5,406 bases of DNA from AC-37 sp045805345. Its GTDB lineage: Bacteria; Actinomycetota; Thermoleophilia; Solirubrobacterales; Thermoleophilaceae. Below the pieces are notes generated by a model. That model had not been told where the DNA came from. It ran no database searches and saw only the letters and a list, made by a program, of their open reading frames with translations. Within the stretch, counting starts at the first letter, position 1, and each line of letters opens with the position of its first letter. The translations under genes were made by a program, and so were the position numbers. This document shows, in pieces, positions 1 through 4,295 of the stretch. The stretch spans positions 1 through 5,406 of the forward strand of contig JBJMLK010000205.1 in the NCBI GenBank assembly GCA_045805345.1. Reading direction: 5' to 3'.

Positions 1-595
1 ACTTCGGGTTGAGGCGAACGCGGTTGAAGTACTTCGAAAGAGCGCCCACGTTCGGAGCGATCGACATCCCGTTGTCGTTCAGCACGATCACGATCGGCAG
101 GTCCAGGCCGCCCGCGTTGTGCAGCGCCTCGAAGGCCACGCCGCCGGTCAGCGCGCCGTCGCCGATGACCGCGACGACCTTCCCGTCGCGCTCGTAGCCC
201 TGGCGCATTGCCTCCTTCAGTCCCACCGCATACGACACTGACGTGGACGCGTGGCCCGCGCCCATGATGTCGTGCTCGGACTCGGGGATCGAGCAGAACG
301 GCGCGAGACCGCCGTACTTCCGGATCGTCGAGAGCTGGTCGCGGCGGCCGGTGAGGATCTTGTGCGGATACGCCTGGTGGCCGACGTCCCAGAGCACCTT
401 GTCCTGTGGCGAGTCGAGCAGGCTGTGGAGCGCGACCGCCAGCTCGCAGGTGCCGAGGTTGGCGCCGAAGTGCCCGCCGATCTCGCCGATCGTGTCGATG
501 ATCAGCTCGCGGACCTCCTGCGCGACCTCCTGGAGCTCGTCGTCGGACAGGCCGTGGAGGTCGGGAGGACCGTTGATCTTGTCGAGGCGGCTCAC
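1..595 (-). CDS. dxs: 1-deoxy-D-xylulose-5-phosphate synthase, N-terminal 198 residues (3' end outside window)
   Basis: DXS condenses pyruvate with glyceraldehyde 3-phosphate to DXP, the thiamine-diphosphate-dependent first step of the MEP isoprenoid pathway, in the cytoplasm. The visible part is the TPP-binding domain I. The N-terminus (RLDKINGPPDLHGLS) is family-like. GGHFGANLGTCELAVALH holds the conserved His at residue 42. WDVGHQAYPHKILTGR (69-84) and GAGHASTS (112-119) follow. The TPP/Mg motif is GDGALTGG (145-152), with NDNGMS (173-178) as its distal end. The reading frame is open to the window edge, so the pyrimidine-binding and C-terminal domains are not visible. The start is GTG at 595-593, which overlaps the ispA stop by four bases (GTGA). 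No clear Shine-Dalgarno precedes it, so translation probably depends on coupling to ispA. Identification is very secure. Confidence 0.96.
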   Translation of the reverse strand, partial: MSRLDKINGPPDLHGLSDDELQEVAQEVRELIIDTIGEIGGHFGANLGTCELAVALHSLLDSPQDKVLWDVGHQAYPHKILTGRRDQLSTIRKYGGLAPFCSIPESEHDIMGAGHASTSVSYAVGLKEAMRQGYERDGKVVAVIGDGALTGGVAFEALHNAGGLDLPIVIVLNDNGMSIAPNVGALSKYFNRVRLNPK

Positions 596-1482
596 TGCTG
601 GCGGGTCAATATGTAGTCGGTGATCTGCTCTAGCGTGGCGGTCCGGCCGCCGGTCTCGGCGAGCGCGGCGCGCGCCTTGCGGTGCGACTCTGCGGCCAGG
701 TCGCGGGCTCGATCGAGGCCGAACACGCTCACGTAGGTGCGCTTGCCCTGGCGCTCGTCGGAGCCCCGCGGCTTGCCGAGCGCTGCCTCGTCGCCAGTTA
801 CGTCGAGGATGTCGTCGACGATCTGGAAGAGGACGCCCAGCTCCGCTGCGAAGCGGCCGTAGGCAATTGTGGCAGGGGTTGTGATGGCCGTCCAAATCAG
901 TACGCACTCGACCGACGCGCCGATCAGCCGGCCCGTCTTCAGCTCGTGCACGTGACGCAGGCCGGCCTCGTCGAGGTCGTCGTCGCCCGTCACGTCCAGG
1001 TACTGGCCGCCGACCATGCCGCCGACGCCCGCGGCGTCGACCAGATGGGCGAGCGCCGCCAGCACGTGCTGCGCGTCGCCCGGCTGCCGCCTGGCCAGAA
1101 GCCCGATCGCCTCGGCGAACAGGCCGTCGCCGGCCAGGATCGCCACATCCTCGCCGTACGCCACGTGGCAGGTCGGCTCGCCGCGGCGGAGCTGGTCGTC
1201 GTCCATCGCCGGGAGGTCGTCGTGGATCAGCGAGTAGGTGTGGATCAGCTCGATCGCCGCGGCGAGCGGGAGCACGTCGCCGGGGTCCTGGCCCACGGCC
1301 TCGGCCGTGGCCAGGGCGAGCACCGGGCGAATCCGCTTGCCGCCCGCCAGCAGCGAGTGGCGCATCGCGTCCTCGAGCCCGGCCGTCGCGGGCTCGCGGG
1401 CGAAGCGGAGCTCGTCGAGGTAGGCATCGACGCGGGCCTGGAGCTCGACCGGGTACGTCGCGGTGGCGGGTCCGGCGCTCAG
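592..1482 (-). CDS. ispA: short-chain polyprenyl (farnesyl/geranylgeranyl) diphosphate synthase, probable CTG start
   Basis: This trans-prenyltransferase elongates allylic diphosphates with isopentenyl diphosphate, downstream of the MEP pathway. From the CTG it is 296 residues, close to the roughly 300 of E. coli IspA. It has GGKRIRP (47-53), the first aspartate motif DDLPAMD (88-94), RRGEPTCH (99-106), GGQYLD (158-163), KTG (182-184) and the second aspartate motif in FQIVDDILD (219-227). The residue five before the first motif is Tyr83, as in bacterial farnesyl diphosphate synthases, so a C15 product is likelier than C20, though not certain. The CTG at 1482-1480 overlaps the xseB stop (CTGA), and AGGAG lies 8 nt upstream. 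The only other upstream start in frame is TTG at 1569. That would add 29 Arg/Gly-rich residues that are just xseB read in another frame. The gene ends in a GTGA overlap with dxs. Family certain; exact start and product length less so. Confidence 0.94.
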   Translation of the reverse strand: MSAGPATATYPVELQARVDAYLDELRFAREPATAGLEDAMRHSLLAGGKRIRPVLALATAEAVGQDPGDVLPLAAAIELIHTYSLIHDDLPAMDDDQLRRGEPTCHVAYGEDVAILAGDGLFAEAIGLLARRQPGDAQHVLAALAHLVDAAGVGGMVGGQYLDVTGDDDLDEAGLRHVHELKTGRLIGASVECVLIWTAITTPATIAYGRFAAELGVLFQIVDDILDVTGDEAALGKPRGSDERQGKRTYVSVFGLDRARDLAAESHRKARAALAETGGRTATLEQITDYILTRQQ

Positions 1483-1679
1483 AGGAGCCGCTCCTGACCG
1501 GACGCCTCGCCGGGCGCGGCCGCCTGGCGGTCGAGCGCCGCCCCGAGTCGCGCCGCGATCTCCGCGCAACGCTCCACGAGGTCGGCCGCCTCGCCGGGCT
1601 CGATGTCGTCGGCACGCAGCCGGTCGGCGGTGCGCTCGAGCTCGGCGATCGCCTCGTCGAGCTCGCTCATGCCGGTCAT
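1479..1679 (-). CDS. xseB: exodeoxyribonuclease VII small subunit
   Basis: XseB is the small helical subunit that packs in several copies onto XseA to form the single-strand-specific nuclease exonuclease VII, which trims ssDNA to oligonucleotides. The 66 residues show the family pattern: LDEAIAELERTADRLR followed by an acidic/Pro turn (DDIEPGEA) and a second helix LVERCAEIAARLGAALDR, a two-helix coiled-coil hairpin. The last dozen or so residues are Ala/Gly-rich and probably disordered. Start ATG at 1679 overlaps the nusB stop (ATGA); a second ATG three codons on (1670) is possible. The 3' end overlaps ispA by CTGA. The catalytic partner xseA, often next door in bacteria, is not between nusB and ispA, so it must lie elsewhere or be missing. 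The family call rests on pattern and context for a short, weakly conserved protein. Confidence 0.85.
   Translation of the reverse strand: MTGMSELDEAIAELERTADRLRADDIEPGEAADLVERCAEIAARLGAALDRQAAAPGEASGQERLL
1483..1495 (-). promoter_or_regulatory. Shine-Dalgarno of ispA inside a perfect 5-bp hairpin
   Basis: On the minus strand, AGGAG (1495-1491), CGG (1490-1488) and CTCCT (1487-1483) form a perfect 5-bp stem with a 3-nt loop, directly followed by CTGA, which is the ispA start and xseB stop. The SD-to-start spacing of 8 nt is good. The anti-SD arm would hide the ribosome site unless a ribosome finishing xseB opens it. This is the layout expected of translational coupling, and it supports CTG as the start. 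The sequence is direct observation; the function is inference. Confidence 0.5.
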
Positions 1680-2056
1680 GCCGCCGCCCGCTCGCGCTGA
1701 ACCGCGCCCAGGATGCCGTTGATGAAGCCGGGCGCCTCGGCCGAGCAGAGTTCCTTGGCCGACTCGACCGCCTCGTCGATCGCCACCTCCGCCGGTATGT
1801 CGTCGCGGCGCAGCAGCTCGTACAGCGCCACGCGCAGGATGTTGCGCTCGAGCGGCGCGATCCTGTCCACGCTCCAGTCGCGGGCGTGACGCTCGATCAG
1901 CGCGTCGAGCTCCTCGGCCTCGGCGCCGGCGCCCTCCACGAGCTCACGCGTGAAGGGCTTGGCGCGCGGGTCGAGCAGGTCGGCGAGCGGGCGACCGGTG
2001 ACGTCCTGCTGGTAGAGGGCGAACACCGCGGCCCTGCGCTGCTCGGTCCGCCGCAT
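1676..2056 (-). CDS. nusB: transcription antitermination factor NusB
   Basis: NusB binds boxA RNA together with NusE (ribosomal protein S10) and helps RNA polymerase complete rRNA operons. The 126-residue all-helical protein has the family landmarks in order: RRTEQRRAAVFALYQQD at the N-terminus (Arg-rich boxA-binding helix), FTRELVEG (35-42), the IERHARDWSVDRIAPLERNILRVALYEL block in the middle, then IPAEVAIDEAVESAKEL and FINGIL (111-116). Length is slightly shorter than the usual 130-150. Start ATG at 2056 has AGGGG (2068-2064) 7 nt upstream, and this ribosome site overlaps the efp stop codon. The gap to efp is only 10 nt. The 3' end overlaps xseB by ATGA. The efp-nusB order is common in Gram-positive and actinobacterial genomes. 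Identification is secure. Confidence 0.95.
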   Translation of the reverse strand: MRRTEQRRAAVFALYQQDVTGRPLADLLDPRAKPFTRELVEGAGAEAEELDALIERHARDWSVDRIAPLERNILRVALYELLRRDDIPAEVAIDEAVESAKELCSAEAPGFINGILGAVQRERAAA

Positions 2057-2066
2057 CTGGGTGCCC

Positions 2067-2627
2067 CTACGCCCGGGAGACGTACGCGCCGGAGCGCGTG
2101 TCCACGCGCACCCGGTCGCCCTCGTTCACGAACAGCGGCACGCGCACGGTCACGCCGGACTCGAGCTTCGCCGGCTTGTCGCCGCCACCCGACGCCGTGT
2201 CCCCCTTCACGCCCGGCTCGGTCTCCTCCACGGCCAGCTCGACCGCGCTCGGCACCTGCACGTCGGCGGGCCGCTCGTCCACGTAGAGCACGTCGACCTC
2301 CTGGCTCGGGAGCACCCACTTGAGCGGCTCGGTGACCTGGTCCTCGGGCACGGTGATCTGGTCGTAGCTCTCGAGGTCCATGAAGTGGGCGTCGGCGCCG
2401 TCGGCGTAGAGGAACTGCATCTTGCGCGTCTCGGTCCGGATCGGCCGGAACTTCTCGCCGGCCCGGAAGGTCTTGTCGATCACGGCGCCGTCCGCCGTTC
2501 GCTTGAGCTTGGTGCGCACGAACGCACCGCCCTTGCCGGGCTTTACGTGCTGGAACTCGACGATCTTGAAGACCGTTCCGTCGACCTCGATGTGGGTGCC
2601 GTTCTTGAACTGGTTGGTGCTGATCAT
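2067..2627 (-). CDS. efp: translation elongation factor P
   Basis: EF-P binds between the ribosomal P and E sites and relieves stalling at polyproline stretches. The 186-residue protein has the standard three beta-barrel domains: KOW-like domain I (about 1-62), OB domain II (about 66-126) and OB domain III (about 130-186). The domain I tip is VKPGKGGAF with Lys32 at the position that contacts the peptidyl-tRNA acceptor end. The C-terminal signature runs from GDTASGGGDKPAKLESG through VPLFVNEGDRVRVDTRSGAYVSRA. Two details differ from what I know of relatives: Gly34 where actinobacterial proteins usually have Pro (PGKGP), and one extra residue between GDTA and KPA. ATG at 2627 gives the canonical MISTNQFKNG start; an in-frame start at 2675 would add 16 unrelated residues. 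First gene of the minus-strand operon, divergent from the GT87-like gene. Confidence 0.96.
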   Translation of the reverse strand: MISTNQFKNGTHIEVDGTVFKIVEFQHVKPGKGGAFVRTKLKRTADGAVIDKTFRAGEKFRPIRTETRKMQFLYADGADAHFMDLESYDQITVPEDQVTEPLKWVLPSQEVDVLYVDERPADVQVPSAVELAVEETEPGVKGDTASGGGDKPAKLESGVTVRVPLFVNEGDRVRVDTRSGAYVSRA

Positions 2628-2637
2628 GCCGCCGGTG

Positions 2638-2643
2638 AGTGTA
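2638..2643 (-). promoter_or_regulatory. possible -10 element for the efp operon
   Basis: TACACT on the minus strand (2643-2638) fits the actinobacterial TANNNT -10 pattern and lies 10 nt before the efp ATG. Transcription would then begin within a few bases of the ATG, giving a very short leader or a leaderless message. This would fit the absence of a canonical Shine-Dalgarno upstream (the bases are CACCGGCGGC). The only TTG-like -35 candidate, TTGAGC, is just 14 nt upstream, which is too close, so the call is weak. The whole divergent gap is 67 bp and must also serve the plus-strand gene. Confidence 0.25.
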
Positions 2644-2694
2644 GGGCGGCTGACTCGGCTCAAGTGGCGCGGCATTTCGCTCGATGCGGTCCGG

Positions 2695-3903
2695 ATGGAG
2701 CCGAATCGCCCGCCTTCCCGCGCTCGCGCGTACGCCGCGATGGCGCTGGCCGCGCTCGCCCTCGCCGGCGCCGTGGTGGCGCTGGCGCAGCCCGACCTCG
2801 GCGACTACACGCATACGCGCGCCGCCACCAACACCGACAACGCCGCCCCGCTCATCGACGTCGTGCTCCGCGGCGACCTCGGCAGGGTGCCGGCGAGCCA
2901 GCCGGTCATGGGGCCGGTGTCGGTGGTGCTGCGGCTGCCGTTCGCGGGGGTTGGCCGCGCTCTGGGCGGCCGGCAGCTGGAGTACTGGCTCGGCTGCGTC
3001 GCGTGCCTGTGGGCGCTGGCGCTGCTCGCGATCGTGCTGGCGGCTCGTGTGCGCCGGCGCGAGGGTGGGCTTGCGGCGCCCGCGGTGGTGGTGCTGGTGC
3101 TCGTGGCGAACCCGCTCACGCTCGCCGCGCTCGACGCCGGGCACCCCGAGGAGCTGCTCGCGGGTGCGCTCGCGTGCGCGGCCGTGATCGCCGCGAGCGG
3201 GGACCGCCGCCGCCTCACCGGATTGCTGCTCGGGCTCGCGCTCGCCACCAAGCCGTGGGCGGCGCTGGCGGTCCCGGTCGTCTTCGCCGCGCTGCCGCGC
3301 GGCCGGCGGCGCGAGGCGATGCTGCTGGCCGGCGGCCTGGCGGTCGTGCTCGTCGCGCCGCTCGCGCTGGCCGACCCTCACCGCTTCCTCGGCGGGTCGC
3401 ACGAGCTCACGAGGTCGATGCGCGTGTACCCGGCGAGCGCGTGGTGGCCGTTCGCGCACCACGTCGCGGCCAACTCCTGGTCGATGCCACTCGGGCTCAC
3501 GCGCTCGGCGGGCCAGCTGCTCGCGGCCGGGCTGGCGGCGGTGGCCGGGCTCGTGGCGGTGCGAGGCGGGCGAACGGTCTCTGCCGGGCGCGCCCTCGCG
3601 CTGCTCGCCGGCGTGATGCTCGCGCGCTGCGCCGTGGACCCGCTGAACCTCGCCTACTACGCGATCCCGTTCATGGTCGCGCTGGTGGCCTGGGAGTCCA
3701 CGGAGCGCCGCGGCCTGCCGGTGGTGGCGCTCACCGCGAGCGTGCTCGCGTGGGCCACGGGTCTGCACCCGGCGGCGAACCCGGAGCTCGCGTGCGCGCT
3801 CTACCTGGCCTGGTCGGTGCCGCTGGCAGCCCTGCTGCTCACGCCGGGCCGGGGCCGCTCCCGCGCGATTCGTCCTGACTTCACCTCGCCCAGCGAGGTC
3901 TAA
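2695..3903 (+). CDS. polytopic membrane protein, GT87/DUF2029-like glycosyltransferase
   Basis: The 402-residue protein is mostly hydrophobic, with a transmembrane helix at about 13-31, an extracytoplasmic loop rich in Asp/Asn (34-61), further helices at about 100-117, 127-146, 154-168, 174-200 and 208-226, and several more to 383. The text GHPEELLAGALACAAVIAA (149-167) followed by LLLGLALATKPWAALAVP (177-194) matches the GT87 (DUF2029) GT-C family as I know it. In mycobacteria that family includes polyprenyl-phosphate-mannose-dependent mannosyltransferases. Acceptor and donor cannot be told from sequence. Start ATG at 2695 precedes the first helix; the next ATG, at 2740, would cut into it. 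No strong ribosome site is visible. The last 17 codons and stop (from 3850) lie inside the first palindromic repeat unit, so the hydrophilic tail RGRSRAIRPDFTSPSEV is probably repeat-derived. Fold confident, specificity unknown. Confidence 0.8.
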   Translation: MEPNRPPSRARAYAAMALAALALAGAVVALAQPDLGDYTHTRAATNTDNAAPLIDVVLRGDLGRVPASQPVMGPVSVVLRLPFAGVGRALGGRQLEYWLGCVACLWALALLAIVLAARVRRREGGLAAPAVVVLVLVANPLTLAALDAGHPEELLAGALACAAVIAASGDRRRLTGLLLGLALATKPWAALAVPVVFAALPRGRRREAMLLAGGLAVVLVAPLALADPHRFLGGSHELTRSMRVYPASAWWPFAHHVAANSWSMPLGLTRSAGQLLAAGLAAVAGLVAVRGGRTVSAGRALALLAGVMLARCAVDPLNLAYYAIPFMVALVAWESTERRGLPVVALTASVLAWATGLHPAANPELACALYLAWSVPLAALLLTPGRGRSRAIRPDFTSPSEV

Positions 3904-3910
3904 CCAGGAC
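3872..3910. repeat. 39-nt palindromic element, copy A
   Basis: Outer stem GTCCTG/CAGGAC (3872-3877, 3905-3910; one more C-G pair outside), 5-nt internal loops ACTTC and CTAAC, inner 7-bp stem ACCTCGC/GCGAGGT (3883-3889, 3893-3899) and loop CCA. The copy overlaps the end and stop codon of the GT87-like gene. A possible further stem is GCCGCT (3854-3859) with AGCGGC (3915-3920). Length and geometry equal copies B and C, while the inner stem sequence differs. Confidence 0.85.
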
Positions 3911-3955
3911 GGACAGCGGCTTACGAGGGGTGCCCGAAGGCTGCCAGGGAGTTCC

Positions 3956-3994
3956 GTCCTGACTTTGGGTCGCTATGCGACCTCAATCCAGGAC
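3956..3994. repeat. 39-nt palindromic element, copy B
   Basis: Outer stem GTCCTG/CAGGAC (3956-3961, 3989-3994), 5-nt internal loops ACTTT and CAATC, inner stem GGGTCGC/GCGACCT (3967-3973, 3977-3983, the outermost pair G-T) and loop TAT. It is flanked by longer inverted arms: GCGGCTT (3916-3922) with AAGCCGC (4018-4024), then AGGGG (3926-3930) with CCCCT (4010-4014), each arm having a 3-nt interruption. The full 109-nt segment can therefore fold as one extended hairpin. Confidence 0.85.
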
Positions 3995-4033
3995 CGAACC
4001 GCTCGGCCTCCCCTGAAAAGCCGCAGTTTGCGG
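3956..4033 (+). repeat. 78-nt direct repeat unit, first copy
   Basis: The unit is the 39-nt palindrome B, a 15-nt linker of the form NNAACC-N-rich-CGG, then a 24-nt conserved block: CCCCT, one variable base, AAAAG, and CCGCAGTTTGCGG (4010-4033). The last 13 bases are themselves a 5-bp hairpin CCGCA-GTT-TGCGG. The same arrangement recurs 113 nt later with identical internal spacing. Copy A has no downstream block in this orientation. Instead GCGGCTT and GAGGGG with GCCC at 3916-3935 resemble the reverse complement of this block. Confidence 0.8.
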
Positions 4034-4068
4034 TCACGCCACGGGGCCGCTGAGCTGGGCCGCCCTTC

Positions 4069-4107
4069 GTCCTGCCTCAGTCCCGGTAAGCGGGATCAGG
4101 GCAGGAC
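4069..4107. repeat. 39-nt palindromic element, copy C
   Basis: Outer stem GTCCTGCC/GGCAGGAC (8 bp, 4069-4076 with 4100-4107), inner stem GTCCCGG/GCGGGAT (4080-4086, 4090-4096; one G-T pair, and the pair next to the loop mismatched), loop TAA. Flanking arms are GGGGCC (4043-4048) with GGCCCC (4119-4124) and TGCGG (4029-4033) with CCGCA (4134-4138), separated by symmetric 9-nt interruptions. Overall spacing equals copy B exactly, on a 113-nt period. Confidence 0.85.
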
Positions 4108-4146
4108 GCAACCTTCCGGGCCCCCCTCAAAAGCCGCAGTTTGCGG
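4069..4146 (+). repeat. 78-nt direct repeat unit, second copy
   Basis: The unit is palindrome C, a 15-nt linker and the 24-nt block at 4123-4146. The block differs from the first copy's by a single base (C instead of G after CCCCT). The 35 bases between the two units (4034-4068) contain the left inverted arm of palindrome C. The 10-mer CGGGGCCGCT at 4042-4051 is repeated upstream of copy A at 3850-3859. Confidence 0.8.
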
Positions 4147-4164
4147 CGGCGCAGCCGCGCGTCG

Positions 4165-4188
4165 GCGAGCTAGCGAGCTAGCGAGCTC
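4165..4188. repeat. 8-bp tandem repeat, three copies
   Basis: GCGAGCTA occurs three times in a row, the third copy ending in C instead of A. Each junction forms the palindrome GCTAGC. It lies just downstream of the palindrome array and about 110 bp before the next gene. Replication slippage is the simplest origin, and no role can be assigned. Confidence 0.8.
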
Positions 4189-4217
4189 GTCGACTCGGAG
4201 CCCCACCACAGCTTCGG

Positions 4218-4231
4218 CCACGATCTCGTGG
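4218..4231. promoter_or_regulatory. 14-bp palindrome upstream of the CADD-like gene (possible operator)
   Basis: CCACGA-TC-TCGTGG is a perfect 6-bp inverted repeat with a 2-nt centre. With one bulged G it extends to GG/CC (4216-4234). It ends 64 nt before the ATG at 4296. A TANNNT-type -10 candidate, TACGCT, follows at 4262-4267 with no good -35. Position and symmetry suit a repressor or activator site, but no regulator is encoded here and the sequence matches no operator I recognise. Confidence 0.3.
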
Positions 4232-4295
4232 GCCAGAACTGGGCGCGGCCGCTCTAGCGCATACGCTGCGTCCACACGACGACCGAGGGGGCTGG

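Larger units (their letters stand above)
3904..4295. other. 392-bp intergenic region, largely palindromic repeats
   Basis: This is the only long gene-free stretch. From left to right it holds the right half of palindrome A, palindromes B and C in 78-nt repeats up to 4146, the 8-bp tandem repeat, a short palindrome at 4218-4231 and a leader with a ribosome site (GAGGGGG, 4285-4291). I see no convincing ORF, tRNA or rRNA. None of the hairpins is followed on the plus strand by a T-run as in a standard intrinsic terminator. Confidence 0.7.

Noticed and set aside
682..1497. 271-codon plus-strand frame opposite ispA
   Set aside because: ispA on the other strand has all diagnostic motifs; this frame is its antisense shadow.
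1483..1569. Upstream TTG start for ispA
   Set aside because: The 29 extra residues are Arg/Gly/Pro-rich, overlap xseB entirely and have no counterpart in the family. The CTG has a well-spaced ribosome site.
2628..2675. Upstream in-frame start for efp
   Set aside because: The extra 16 residues do not belong to EF-P, and the ATG at 2627 gives the canonical N-terminus and length.
1897..3768. 623-codon open frame on the minus strand
   Set aside because: It crosses nusB, efp and the GT87-like gene in other frames. Its translation is Arg/His/Gln/Pro-rich low complexity, typical of a shadow in GC-rich DNA.
2061..3878. 605-codon open frame on the plus strand
   Set aside because: It is the antisense of efp fused to a shifted frame of the GT87-like gene. 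The composition is Arg/Ala/Gly-rich with no family motif, while the overlapping frames have clear ones.
3872..4107. Integron attC sites
   Set aside because: The imperfect palindromes lack the GTT/AAC core boxes of attC, there is no integrase, and no cassettes lie between them.
3872..4146. CRISPR array
   Set aside because: There are three copies, spacing is unequal (84 and 113 nt), only the hexamer ends of the core are constant and the centre of each repeat varies. There are no uniform spacers and no cas genes.
4010..4146. Intrinsic terminators
   Set aside because: Read on the minus strand, CCGCA-AAC-TGCGG followed by CTTTT is terminator-like. The stem is only 5 bp, the T-run is four bases, and no minus-strand gene ends near it. 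On the plus strand no hairpin is followed by T residues.
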